DNA of 64,000 nucleotides from Cyanobium sp. FGCU6 (GTDB lineage Bacteria; Cyanobacteriota; Cyanobacteriia; PCC-6307; Cyanobiaceae). This document shows positions 8,813 to 17,387 of the stretch, in pieces. The stretch covers positions 1-64,000 of the forward strand of contig JANWUR010000010.1 of NCBI GenBank assembly GCA_024958655.1. The letters run 5' to 3'. Each line of letters starts with the position of its first letter. Within the stretch, counting starts at the first letter, position 1. The notes under the pieces are model-generated. The model was not told where the DNA came from. It ran no database searches and was given only the letters and a program-made list of their open reading frames with translations. A program made the position numbers and the translations under genes.

Positions 8813-9112
8813 TCAGCCTGGAATCCGCACGGTGGGAGCCGGCAGATCGGGGCGGGGGGCAAGCGTGTCGCTGAGGGCGAGGCCACGCTCGAGCAGGCGG
8901 ATCCGAGACTCCTTGAGGCAGTACTTGCATCCGCCCGTGGTCTGAAGATGGCGCTCCGGAGTGATGCTGATCAGCTTCACCGGATGGCGTCGACAGCGGA
9001 TGCGGATCGGCGTCTTGAAGCTTTTGTAGACGATGTCGGTGTAGTCGTAGTGGTCGCCGAAACGGGACAGGGCCCGGGCCAGGAAGATCTCTCGGCTGAT
9101 CGGACTTCCCAT
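8813..9112 (-). CDS. Small zinc-ribbon protein resembling DUF723
   Basis: A 99-residue protein. The pattern RFGDHYDYTDIVYKSFKTPIRIRC...H...GGCKYC resembles the repeat (FGxxYDYSxxxYxxxxxxxxIxCxxHG...GCxxC) seen in phage and bacterial endonuclease-associated proteins grouped as DUF723. The Cys, His and CxxC residues would bind zinc. No nuclease domain is attached. An alternative ATG lies 21 bp upstream. It may be cotranscribed with the exported protein gene that follows. Confidence 0.55.
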   Translation of the reverse strand: MGSPISREIFLARALSRFGDHYDYTDIVYKSFKTPIRIRCRRHPVKLISITPERHLQTTGGCKYCLKESRIRLLERGLALSDTLAPRPDLPAPTVRIPG

Positions 9113-9243
9113 GACGTGAATCCGGCCAGGCAACGTTAGACAGGGTCAAGCAGCTGGCACTCAGGGTTCGGTTTTCGTTACTTGGACCGAACCGACGCCC
9201 GGGCGGCCCGAGGTCCTACAGAGGATCAAGCCGCATCCGGCAC

Positions 9244-9474
9244 ATGAAGGTCACCCATCTCGACGACGAGCATCTGCTGCGTCTTTCCTCCGAGGAAGTG
9301 GCCCTGCTGGTGGATCTTTGCCACGCCGCCGCCTTTTCCGATGAACTGGCAGCCGGCGAAGATACCCGCCGCCAGCTGCAGCGCTTCATGGGGGACGTCC
9401 AGACGTCCCTGTTCGACACCGCCCAGAACGTGTGGCGCCGGCAGCGGGCAGCGGCCCTCAGAAGCGGCGGCTGA
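9244..9474 (+). CDS. Conserved small hypothetical protein
   Basis: A 76-residue, mostly helical and acidic protein (VTHLDDEHLLRLSSEEVALL...). No membrane segment, metal motif or known domain is visible. It stands between two minus-strand genes and its last 17 bp overlap the convergent DUF2721 gene. Function unknown. Confidence 0.55.
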   Translation: MKVTHLDDEHLLRLSSEEVALLVDLCHAAAFSDELAAGEDTRRQLQRFMGDVQTSLFDTAQNVWRRQRAAALRSGG

Positions 9475-9961
9475 GCTGGGCAGTGGCGATCTGGGTCTCC
9501 CGCAGCAACAGCAGCAGGGCCACCATCAGCGCCAACATCGCCACCACGAACAGGGGAACGACGATCGCCGCCAGGTCGATGGCCGCGACCGCACTCACGA
9601 ACATCACCGCCACCACCGCTGCCACCAGCACACCCGTGAGGGTGGCTGACTGGATCGCCCGCATCAGCAGGCGGCTACGGCGCCGCAGGAAATCAAAGGA
9701 CTCGACGGCGATCGGGGAGCGCTCCTCCGGCAACGTGGTGGCGTTCAGGCGGGCCACCAGCTGATCGGCACGGTCCATCACCCGTGACAGCCGATGGGTG
9801 AGCACTCCGATGAGGGCGGACACGCCGGTGAGCAGGAACACCGGCGCCACGGACAACTGGATCGCCCGAGCAAGACCCTGGACGGGCGCCTGATCGCCGG
9901 GCACCGGGATGAAGGCCTGCAGGGGCACCATCAGCAGCGGCTGCCAGGAGAGGTGGGCCAT
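9458..9961 (-). CDS. DUF2721 membrane protein
   Basis: A 167-residue integral membrane protein with three likely membrane segments (near residues 25-50, 100-125 and 130-155). The RLSRVMDRADQL and LPEERSP segments between the first two helices fit the DUF2721 family. Function unknown. The start is placed at MAHLSWQPLLMVPLQ; a second ATG 30 bp downstream is equally possible. The longer upstream frame runs through tRNA-Cys and is not real. Confidence 0.65.
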   Translation of the reverse strand: MAHLSWQPLLMVPLQAFIPVPGDQAPVQGLARAIQLSVAPVFLLTGVSALIGVLTHRLSRVMDRADQLVARLNATTLPEERSPIAVESFDFLRRRSRLLMRAIQSATLTGVLVAAVVAVMFVSAVAAIDLAAIVVPLFVVAMLALMVALLLLLRETQIATAQLSRRF

Positions 9962-10027
9962 CAGGGAAGAGGAGCACTCGACCGGGGAAGCCGACACGAG
10001 CGGAAGCCACAGGGAGGGCTGGATTGA

Positions 10028-10098
10028 AGGCGGCACCCAGATTCGAACTGGGGGTAAAGGATTTGCAATCCTCTGCCTTACCACTTGGCCATGCCGCC
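10028..10098 (-). tRNA. trnC: tRNA-Cys (anticodon GCA)
   Basis: The reverse strand folds as a cloverleaf: acceptor stem GGCGGCA paired with TGCCGCC, a D-arm with AAGTGGTAA, an anticodon loop reading TTGCAAA (anticodon GCA) and a T-arm with TTCGAAT. The discriminator base is T, as expected for Cys. CCA is not encoded. Confidence 0.95.
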
Positions 10099-10143
10099 GG
10101 CCGGGGAACCAGACTCCCCGCAGCGGATCGTATCAGCCATGGC

Positions 10144-11382
10144 ATGTCCTCCCGTCTGTTGATCCTGAGCAACGGGCACGGGGAGGATCTGATCGCCCTG
10201 CGGGTGCTGGAGGCCCTCCAGCGGCGCACGGTGCTCCAGGAGGTTACGGTGCTGCCGCTGGTCGGACTGGGCACGGCCTTCGCCGCGGCCGAACAGCAGG
10301 GTCTGCTGCGGCACATCGGGCCCCGGGGCCAGCTGCCCAGCGGCGGCTTCAGCAATCAGAGCCTGGGAGGGTTGCTGGCTGACCTCAGGGCAGGCCTGCC
10401 GGTGCTAAGCCTGCAGCAGTGGCGGCAGGTGCGGGACTGGGGGCGCGGGGGCGACCCGGTGCTGGCGGTGGGCGATCTGCTCCCTCTGCTGCTGGCCTGG
10501 AGTGGCGGCGGCCCCTTCGGCTTCATCGGCACCCCAAAGAGCGACTGGACCTGGTCGAGCCCGCCGCCGCCGGGCTGGGGCACGTCTCCCCTGGCGGACG
10601 CCTATCACCGGGCAAAGGGCAGCGAGTGGGATCCATGGGAATGGGCCCTGATGGGTGCACGTCGCTGCCGGCTGGTGGCCGTGCGGGACCGGCTCACCGC
10701 CCGCGGACTGCGGCGCCATGGCATCGGAGCCGTGGCCCCCGGCAATCCGATGATGGATGGCCTCGAGGCGCCGCCCCTCCCCGCTGCCCTCGCGCTGCGG
10801 CGTCGGCTGCTGCTGCTGCCGGGCAGCCGGATACCAGAGGCCCTGGGCAACCTGCGTCGGCTGCTGCCGGCCCTGCCGGACCCCATGGAGCCCACCACCG
10901 TGCTGGTGGCCACCGGGGCCCGGCCCGATGCCAGCGACCTGGCCCCCCTGCTGGAGGCCGAGGGCTTCCGCCCGGCTCCAGCGGGAATGGATGGCACCCC
11001 TGCCTGGGAACGGAGGAAGCTTCAGCTGCTGGTGGGCGCGGGCTGCTTTGCGGCCTGGGCCTCCTGGGCTGAGCTGGGGATCGCCACCGCCGGCACAGCC
11101 ACCGAGCAGCTGGTGGGGCTGGGGGTGCCGGCGCTGTCGCTGCCAGGACCAGGCCCCCAGTTCAAGGCCGGCTTCGCCCGGCGCCAGAGTCGCCTGCTGG
11201 GCGGGGCGGTGCAACCCTGCCGGACTGGGGAGGAGCTGGCGGCGCGCCTGGTCCAGCTGCTGGCGGATGGGAGCGAGCGAAGACGGCTTGGGGGGATCGG
11301 CCGGAGCCGCATGGGTCCGAGCGGCGGCAGCGACCGTCTGGCGGCCCTGATCCACGAGCGGCTGCTGAGGCCTGCCGCCTGA
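10144..11382 (+). CDS. Lipid-A-disaccharide synthase-related protein
   Basis: A 412-residue protein starting at MSSRLLILSNGHGEDL, resembling the cyanobacterial lipid-A-disaccharide-synthase-related family (GT-B fold). The N-terminal SNGHGED motif and the C-terminal GIATAGTATEQLVGLGVPALSLPG segment fit a nucleotide-sugar-binding glycosyltransferase. Whether it glycosylates a lipid is unknown. The longer frame is discarded because it overlaps tRNA-Cys. No other lipid A gene is adjacent. Confidence 0.78.
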   Translation: MSSRLLILSNGHGEDLIALRVLEALQRRTVLQEVTVLPLVGLGTAFAAAEQQGLLRHIGPRGQLPSGGFSNQSLGGLLADLRAGLPVLSLQQWRQVRDWGRGGDPVLAVGDLLPLLLAWSGGGPFGFIGTPKSDWTWSSPPPPGWGTSPLADAYHRAKGSEWDPWEWALMGARRCRLVAVRDRLTARGLRRHGIGAVAPGNPMMDGLEAPPLPAALALRRRLLLLPGSRIPEALGNLRRLLPALPDPMEPTTVLVATGARPDASDLAPLLEAEGFRPAPAGMDGTPAWERRKLQLLVGAGCFAAWASWAELGIATAGTATEQLVGLGVPALSLPGPGPQFKAGFARRQSRLLGGAVQPCRTGEELAARLVQLLADGSERRRLGGIGRSRMGPSGGSDRLAALIHERLLRPAA

Positions 11383-11434
11383 GAGCGGGCCCTCCTCGAC
11401 CGCCAGGGATGATGGGGGCCGTCGCTTCCCTCCC

Positions 11435-11692
11435 ATGGCCGGCATCACGGACCGGGCCTACAACGCCGCCTGCAGCCGGCTGGCCACGCGCCTGGGCATC
11501 AGCCAGGCTGCGGCCCGCCGCAAGGTGGACATCCGTGCGGCGGCGGAGGGCCTCAAGGAGGCCGACGCCAAACGGGAGCTGGCGGAAAAGATGCTGGCGG
11601 AGGCCGACAGCGCCGGGGTGGACAACGGCCCTCTGCTCACCTCGATGCTCGAAGCCGTCGGCAACGACGAGAACTTCATGACCGAAGACTGA
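11435..11692 (+). CDS. Small helical conserved hypothetical protein
   Basis: An 85-residue soluble protein beginning MAGITDRAYNAACSRLA. It is predicted to be almost entirely helical, with a charged middle (AAAEGLKEADAKRELAEK). No known domain. It lies 52 bp downstream of the glycosyltransferase-like gene on the same strand and converges on the exonuclease gene. Confidence 0.6.
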   Translation: MAGITDRAYNAACSRLATRLGISQAAARRKVDIRAAAEGLKEADAKRELAEKMLAEADSAGVDNGPLLTSMLEAVGNDENFMTED

Positions 11693-11728
11693 GACGCCGC
11701 GCCCGCGGGGCCAACCTGGGGCAGGGCC

Positions 11729-12379
11729 TCAGTGCTCGAAGGTGCGCTCGAAGCGGAGGCGATCCAGGTCGGCGAACACCGGGATGCAGGCGAAGCAGCG
11801 GAGCGCCAGCTCCCAACGCTCCTCCCGGCGCAGCATCGTCTCCAGCCGGTCGCGGGCGGCCAGGAGCCAGCGCACGTCACCGGCGGCATAGGCCAGCTGG
11901 GCCTCGCTGAGTTCCTCGACCCTGCCCCAGTCAGAGCTCTGGGCCTGCTTGTCGAGTTCCACCCCCACCAGCTCGTTGACCACGTCCTTGAGGCCGTGGC
12001 GCGGCGCATAGGTGCGGGCCAGCCGGCTGGCGATCTTGGTGCAGAACACGGGCGCCACCGCGATCGAGAGGTTCTCCGCCAGGGCCGCCACATCAAAGCG
12101 GGCGAAGTGGAACACCTTCTCGATCGCCGGGCTCTCCATCAGGGCCCTGAGGTTGGGTGCCTCGCTCTGGCCGCGGGCCAGCCGCAGGCAGCAGACATGG
12201 TCGGCTTCGTCGGCGATCTGCACCAGGCAGAGCCGGTCGCGGCCATGGACCAGCCCCATGGCCTCGGTATCCACCGCCAGGGCCCGGGCCCCCTGGTACA
12301 GGGCCAGCCATTCCGCATCCAGATCCCCGTCGAACACGGCGAAACGGGCGGGGGGAGCCGCAGCGGGGGCCTGGGTCAT
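11729..12379 (-). CDS. Ribonuclease D-type 3'-5' exonuclease
   Basis: A 216-residue DEDD-family exonuclease domain. Exo I is LAVDTEAMGL, Exo II is HFARFDVAAL and Exo III is YAAGDVRWL, so the four acidic metal ligands are present. No HRDC domains follow, so it is a short RNase D-like protein as seen in cyanobacteria. It probably trims RNA 3' ends. The start at MTQAPAAAPP is chosen; the upstream frame has no family similarity. Confidence 0.88.
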   Translation of the reverse strand: MTQAPAAAPPARFAVFDGDLDAEWLALYQGARALAVDTEAMGLVHGRDRLCLVQIADEADHVCCLRLARGQSEAPNLRALMESPAIEKVFHFARFDVAALAENLSIAVAPVFCTKIASRLARTYAPRHGLKDVVNELVGVELDKQAQSSDWGRVEELSEAQLAYAAGDVRWLLAARDRLETMLRREERWELALRCFACIPVFADLDRLRFERTFEH

Positions 12380-12466
12380 CAGCAGCGAACGGGGTGACGG
12401 ATCCCATCGTGGCCCACGGCCGCTGGCCAGGGGTGAGAATGGGCCCCGATCGCCGCGGCCCCGCCG

Positions 12467-13018
12467 ATGCCCACCCTGGGGTCCACCCTTCTGCTCACCC
12501 TGCTGCTGGCCATCGGCCTCGTTTTCTTCCTGCGGGCCGCCAGCAAGGACCGCACCACGGTGGTGGAAGTTCATTCGCCGAAGCCGCCTGTGGAGGTGCT
12601 TGAGGGACTGAGCGGCTGGCTCACGCAGCGGGGCTGGACACCTGAGACCACCGATCCCGAGCGCCGGCTGCTGCAGTTCAGCGGACAGGTGAGGGCCAGT
12701 GGCCCCCTGGCCCTGCTCCTGTCGGTGCTGGGGGCCGTGGGCGCCGCCTGCCTGGGGCTGGTGCTGCGCCAGCTGATGCCTGCCCTGGGCGGATGGCCCC
12801 TGCTGCTGGCCCTGCTGGGGCCCGTCGCCGGCCTGATCTACCGCCGCCGGGCCGCCCGAGCGGAGAGCGTGGAGCTCCGCCTGGTGAGCGACGAGGCGGC
12901 CGAGGGCAGCACCCTGCGCCTGCGGGCCCACCGCGACGAACTGATCGCCATCGAGCGCGACCTGGGCCCGGTGCTCCAGCTCGCCAGCGACGGCTCCCTG
13001 CTCCATTCCCCGATCTGA
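12467..13018 (+). CDS. CCB2/CCB4-like protein (DUF2930), cytochrome b6 haem c(n) assembly candidate
   Basis: A 183-residue membrane protein. An N-terminal helix (STLLLTLLLAIGLVFFLRA) is followed by SKDRTTVVEVHSPKPP and two further hydrophobic segments near residues 80-125. This matches my memory of cyanobacterial proteins named cofactor assembly of complex C subunit B, which help attach haem c(n) to cytochrome b6. Recognition is by pattern memory, so the role is tentative. Confidence 0.6.
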   Translation: MPTLGSTLLLTLLLAIGLVFFLRAASKDRTTVVEVHSPKPPVEVLEGLSGWLTQRGWTPETTDPERRLLQFSGQVRASGPLALLLSVLGAVGAACLGLVLRQLMPALGGWPLLLALLGPVAGLIYRRRAARAESVELRLVSDEAAEGSTLRLRAHRDELIAIERDLGPVLQLASDGSLLHSPI

Positions 13019-13031
13019 CACGAGGCCGTCG

Positions 13032-13925
13032 ATGTCCCCCTTCCCACGCCGCCACGGCCGTCTGTCCGCGCTGGTGATCACCTCCCTGCTCCTGGGAGGC
13101 CCCGCCGCCGAGGCTCAGCAGCTCGCCAACCGCGGCATGCCCGCCAGCGTGGCGCCCATGGCGCCTGGAACCGTCGATCCTCTGCTGGGAGTCCGCAGCC
13201 CCCTGCCCAAGGACTGGATCGGCCTGCGCCAGCTGGCCCCCAGCACACCGATCCTGGTGATGGCGGGCCACGCTGATTCCCAGGGCATCAGCGGCTCGGG
13301 CACCAGCGGAGCCGCCGTGGCGGCCGGTGCAGCGCCGATGTATCCCGGCATCACCGACGAGCACTACTGGAACCTGGTGATCGCCCATGCGGTGGCCACC
13401 CTGGGCCAGCAGCGGGGGCTGAACATCCGCTTCCACAAGCCGCCGGTGCGCACCATCGTCGATGGCGACGCCCCCGGCACCAACTGGAGCGTGGGCCGCG
13501 ACCACGCCGCCGATGGCGGCTATGCGCTGGAAATCCATTTCGATGCCTGGGGCCCGTCCGGCGTGGGTTCGGGCCTGATCCCGCCCCTGCACACCGCCTT
13601 CAGCACGATCGACGAGCAGCTCGCCCGGGAGTTCGGCGCCTATCCGATGACCTTCCGCGACCGGCTCGGCGGCCCCAAACGGGGCATCGCCCTGCTCGAA
13701 GTGGGCAAGCTGGAAGGAAGGCTTGAGGCCTCACTGCGCGATCCCCGCACCCGCCCCCGCACAGTGAACGCCATCGCCAGCCGCATCGTCGACGCGATCG
13801 AGCGGGGACTGGGCAGGACCGGCCGGGCCAATGTGGCCGATCGCGAGAATCTCAGGCCACGGCGTGGTGCGGGGCGCACCGCTCGGCCAGGTTCGAATCC
13901 CCCAGCCAGTTCTGGGGACGGGTGA
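13032..13925 (+). CDS. Exported N-acetylmuramoyl-L-alanine amidase-like protein
   Basis: A 297-residue protein with a signal peptide ([19 protein letters not shown]). Segments [23 protein letters not shown] and [12 protein letters not shown] appear to supply the His/His/Glu residues of a zinc amidase (Amidase_3-like), and [14 protein letters not shown] fits the helix between them. It would act on peptidoglycan, but key ligands should be checked by alignment. The last 74 bp overlap the convergent hemF gene, giving an Arg/Pro-rich tail that may not belong to the domain. Confidence 0.6.
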   Translation: MSPFPRRHGRLSALVITSLLLGGPAAEAQQLANRGMPASVAPMAPGTVDPLLGVRSPLPKDWIGLRQLAPSTPILVMAGHADSQGISGSGTSGAAVAAGAAPMYPGITDEHYWNLVIAHAVATLGQQRGLNIRFHKPPVRTIVDGDAPGTNWSVGRDHAADGGYALEIHFDAWGPSGVGSGLIPPLHTAFSTIDEQLAREFGAYPMTFRDRLGGPKRGIALLEVGKLEGRLEASLRDPRTRPRTVNAIASRIVDAIERGLGRTGRANVADRENLRPRRGAGRTARPGSNPPASSGDG

Positions 13926-14877
13926 AGACCTCGGTGAGCAGGGCCTCGCGGCTGCCGGGCTCCACCGCGTAGCCATACTCCCAGCGCACCAGCGGCGGCA
14001 GCGACATCAGGATCGACTCGGTGCGGCCGTTGGTCTGAAGGCCGAAGATCGTGCCGCGATCGAACACCAGGTTGAACTCCACGTAGCGTCCGCGCCGGTA
14101 CAGCTGGAACTGGCGCTCCCGCTCTCCCCATGGCAACCCCTGGCGCCGTTCCACGATCGGCACATAGCTGGGCAGGAAGGCGTTGCCGCAGGCCGAGGCG
14201 AGGGAGAACAGCTTCTCCCAGTTCTGCTCGATCGGCCCCACGGCGTTGCTGGCGGCCGCGGCCGGCCCCTGGGGGTCCTGGCCCTTGTAGAGCACACCGC
14301 CCGGGTCCTGGTAGTCGTAGAAGATGCCGCCCACCCCGCGGGTCTCGCCGCGGTGCCGCAGGAAGAAGTACTCGTCGCACCACGGCTTAAACACCGTGTA
14401 ATACGCGGGATCCACGCGATCGCAGGCGGCCTTGAGGGAGGCATGGAAGTGGCGCGCGTCGTCGAGGAACGGGTAGTAGGGGGTGAGGTCGGCACCGCCG
14501 CCGAACCACCACACCGGACCGGCCTCGAAGTAGCGGTAGTTGAGGTGGACCGTGGGGATGTAGGGACTGCGGGGGTGCAGCACCATCGAGGTGCCGGTGG
14601 CGAACCAGCGCTGGCCCTCGGCTTCAGGGCGCTGACTGAGGATCGAGGGCGGCAGCCGGTCGCCCTCCACCTCGGAGAAGTTCACGCCGCCCTGCTCGAA
14701 CACCCGGCCGGCCTTCATCACGCGGGAGCGGCCGCCGCCGCCTTCGGGCCGCTCCCAGCTCTCCTCCTGGAAATGGCCCTCGCCGTCGAGCTGCTCCAGG
14801 CCGGCGCAGATCGAATCCTGCAGCCCCATCAGCAGGGCCCGGGCACGGGCACGGGAATCGGCGGGGGGCATCTCCAT
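13852..14877 (-). CDS. hemF: Oxygen-dependent coproporphyrinogen III oxidase
   Basis: A 341-residue HemF that converts coproporphyrinogen III to protoporphyrinogen IX with O2, feeding haem, chlorophyll and bilins. Family segments are clear: [40 protein letters not shown] and [10 protein letters not shown]. Length is normal. The start [12 protein letters not shown] is the first ATG. The 3' end overlaps the convergent amidase-like gene. Confidence 0.96.
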   Translation of the reverse strand: MEMPPADSRARARALLMGLQDSICAGLEQLDGEGHFQEESWERPEGGGGRSRVMKAGRVFEQGGVNFSEVEGDRLPPSILSQRPEAEGQRWFATGTSMVLHPRSPYIPTVHLNYRYFEAGPVWWFGGGADLTPYYPFLDDARHFHASLKAACDRVDPAYYTVFKPWCDEYFFLRHRGETRGVGGIFYDYQDPGGVLYKGQDPQGPAAAASNAVGPIEQNWEKLFSLASACGNAFLPSYVPIVERRQGLPWGERERQFQLYRRGRYVEFNLVFDRGTIFGLQTNGRTESILMSLPPLVRWEYGYAVEPGSREALLTEVFTRPQNWLGDSNLAERCAPHHAVA

Positions 14878-15001
14878 GGAGCGTCGGGGCGGGCCATGAT
14901 CACCTTTTCAGGCCGGGGGGCCCGGGCACAAGCGCCCGAGAGCCTCTGTCATGGGCAAGGCTTCTAGGATCCCGGACCGACACTCAGGGATGCAGCGCCG
15001 G

Positions 15002-16108
15002 ATGGCCAGCGACGACCAGGCCCACGCCGCCCTCGCGGCCGTTCGGGATGCCGGCAGCGGCCGCGGTCTGCTCGAGCTCGGCTGGATCCAGGCCGTTCGG
15101 GTCCAGGGGAAACGGGCTCTGTTCCGCCTGGCCCTGCCGGGCTACGCCAATGCCCAGCGCGAGCGCATCGCCACCGAAGCCCGCGCCGCCCTGCTCGCCG
15201 TGGAGGGCATCGACGACGTGCAGATCGAGCTGGCCCAGCCTCAGGCGCCGCCATCTTCGGGAGCGATCGGAGCCGCGGGCCATGGAACGGCGCCCGGCCA
15301 GCTGCCGGAACGGCAGGGAATCCCCGGCGTGGCGCGGGTGATCGCCGTGAGCAGCGGCAAAGGGGGCGTGGGCAAGAGCACCGTGGCCGTGAATCTGGCC
15401 TGCGCCCTCGCCGATTCCGGCCTGCGGGTAGGCCTCCTCGACGCCGATATCTACGGGCCCAATGCCCCCACCATGCTCGGGGTGGCCGATCGGACGCCGG
15501 AGGTGCGCGGCAGCGGCAACGACCAGATCCTCAGGCCGATCGACACCTGCGGCATCGCCACGGTGTCGATGGGGTTGCTGATCCAGGAGAACCAGCCGGT
15601 GATCTGGAGAGGCCCGATGCTCAACGGCATCATCCGCCAGTTCCTCTACCAGGTGGACTGGGGCGAGCGAGATGTTCTGGTGGTGGATCTTCCCCCTGGC
15701 ACCGGCGACGCCCAGCTGAGCCTGGCCCAGGCCGTGCCGATGGCCGGCGTGATCATTGTCACCACTCCCCAGCAGGTGTCGCTGCAGGATGCCCGCCGCG
15801 GCCTGGCGATGTTCCTGCAGATGGGGGTACCGGTGCTCGGAGTGGTGGAGAACATGACGGCGTTCGTCCCCCCCGATGCGCCGGACAAGCGCTATGAGCT
15901 GTTCGGCTCCGGCGGCGGACAGCGGCTGGCCGAGGAAGCCGAGGTGCCGCTGCTGGCCCAGCTGCCGATGGAGTTGCCCGTGGTGCAGGGGGGCGACAGC
16001 GGTCGGCCGGTGGTCCTGGCCAGCCCCCAGTCGGCCAGCGCCGCCGCCTTCCGCGCCCTGGCCCGGGAGCTCTCCACCCGCTGCGCCCTCCGGCCGCTGC
16101 CCGCCTGA
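15002..16108 (+). CDS. apbC: Mrp/ApbC P-loop Fe-S cluster carrier
   Basis: A 368-residue Mrp/NBP35-type ATPase. The N-terminal MIP18-like (DUF59) domain covers about residues 1-80, followed by the deviant Walker A SSGKGGVGKSTVAVNLA and DADIYGPNAPTMLG. It loads Fe-S clusters into apoproteins. The C-terminal CxxC seen in many members is not evident here. ATGs at 14990 and 14951 are alternative starts. It is followed 4 bp later by rodA. Confidence 0.9.
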   Translation: MASDDQAHAALAAVRDAGSGRGLLELGWIQAVRVQGKRALFRLALPGYANAQRERIATEARAALLAVEGIDDVQIELAQPQAPPSSGAIGAAGHGTAPGQLPERQGIPGVARVIAVSSGKGGVGKSTVAVNLACALADSGLRVGLLDADIYGPNAPTMLGVADRTPEVRGSGNDQILRPIDTCGIATVSMGLLIQENQPVIWRGPMLNGIIRQFLYQVDWGERDVLVVDLPPGTGDAQLSLAQAVPMAGVIIVTTPQQVSLQDARRGLAMFLQMGVPVLGVVENMTAFVPPDAPDKRYELFGSGGGQRLAEEAEVPLLAQLPMELPVVQGGDSGRPVVLASPQSASAAAFRALARELSTRCALRPLPA

Positions 16109-16112
16109 TCCG

Positions 16113-17387
16113 GTGGTGGCCCTGAGCGCCCGCGGGCGGATGGGGGCGGCGGAGGGCCGCCTGCTGCGCCGTAACCGTCAGCAGATCGACTGGATTCTCT
16201 GGGGGGTTCCCCTCGGGCTCACCTTCGTGGCGGGCATCCTCATCGCCAGCACCCAGCGCCAGGCCGAGTACGCCGACTGGTACCAGCACTGGATCACAGC
16301 AGCCCTCGGCATGGTTCTGGCGCTGGCCGTGGCCCGGCTGCGGCTGGAGCGGCTGCGCAGCCTGCAGTGGCCGATCTACGGCCTCACGATCCTCAGCCTG
16401 GTGGCGGTGCGGCTGGTGGGCACCTCGGCGCTGGGGGCCCAGCGCTGGATCAGCATCGGCGGCTTCCACGTGCAGCCCTCGGAGTTCGCCAAGGTGGCCG
16501 CGATCCTGTTGCTGGCCGGCGTTCTCTCCCGCTTCCCGGTCGAGCGACCGGTGGATCTGCTGCGACCGATCGCCCTGATCACCCTGCCCTGGGCCCTGGT
16601 GTTCATCCAGCCCGACCTGGGCACCTCCCTGGTATTCGGGGCCGTGCTGCTGGTGATGCTGTTCTGGGCGGGCATGCCCCTGGCCTGGCTGGTGCTGCTG
16701 CTCTCCCCCTTGATGGCGGCGATCCTGGCGGGGGTGTTGCCCTGGAGCCTGGCCCTCTGGATTCCGCTGATGGGCCTGCTGGCCTGGCAGTCGCTTCCCT
16801 GGAAAAGGATCGGCCTGGCGGCGGTGGTGGCGATCCAGGGGCTGTTCGCCGTGCTCACCCCCTATCTCTGGCTGCATGGACTGAAGGACTACCAGCGCGA
16901 CCGGCTGGTGTTGTTCCTCGATCCCTCCAAGGATCCGCTGGGCGGGGGCTATCACCTGCTGCAGAGCAAGGTGGGCATCGGCTCGGGAGGCCTCTGGGGC
17001 ACGGGGCTGATGCACGGCCTGCTCACCAAGCTGCGCTTCATCCCGGAGCAGCACACCGACTTCATCTTCAGTGCGGTGGGCGAGGAGACCGGCTTCATCG
17101 GCTCCACCCTCATGGTGCTGGCCTATGCCCTGCTCTGCCATCGGCTGCTGCAGATCGCCAGCCGCGCCCGCACCGACGTGGAGTCGCTGGTGGTGGTGGG
17201 CGTGGGTGCGATGCTGATGTTTCAGGTGGTGGTCAACATCTTCATGACCATCGGGCTCGGGCCGGTCACCGGCATCCCCCTTCCCTGGGTGAGCTACGGA
17301 CGTTCCGCCATGCTGGTCAACTTCCTCTGCCTCGGCTTCTGTGCCTCGGTGGCACGCCGCGGCAGGGAGACCCAGCGCTGGTGGTGA
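16113..17387 (+). CDS. rodA: Rod shape-determining protein RodA (SEDS glycosyltransferase)
   Basis: A roughly 424-residue polytopic SEDS-family protein that polymerises lipid II during lateral wall growth with a partner PBP2. Motifs include LGAQRWISIGGFHVQPSEFAK, FIQPDLGTS, FIPEQHTDFIFSAVGEE and the C-terminal GLGPVTGIPLPWVSYG. The GTG chosen lies 4 bp after the apbC stop; a second GTG at 16116 or the ATG at 16140 could be the true start. Its stop overlaps the next start (GTGA). Confidence 0.93.
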   Translation: MVALSARGRMGAAEGRLLRRNRQQIDWILWGVPLGLTFVAGILIASTQRQAEYADWYQHWITAALGMVLALAVARLRLERLRSLQWPIYGLTILSLVAVRLVGTSALGAQRWISIGGFHVQPSEFAKVAAILLLAGVLSRFPVERPVDLLRPIALITLPWALVFIQPDLGTSLVFGAVLLVMLFWAGMPLAWLVLLLSPLMAAILAGVLPWSLALWIPLMGLLAWQSLPWKRIGLAAVVAIQGLFAVLTPYLWLHGLKDYQRDRLVLFLDPSKDPLGGGYHLLQSKVGIGSGGLWGTGLMHGLLTKLRFIPEQHTDFIFSAVGEETGFIGSTLMVLAYALLCHRLLQIASRARTDVESLVVVGVGAMLMFQVVVNIFMTIGLGPVTGIPLPWVSYGRSAMLVNFLCLGFCASVARRGRETQRWW

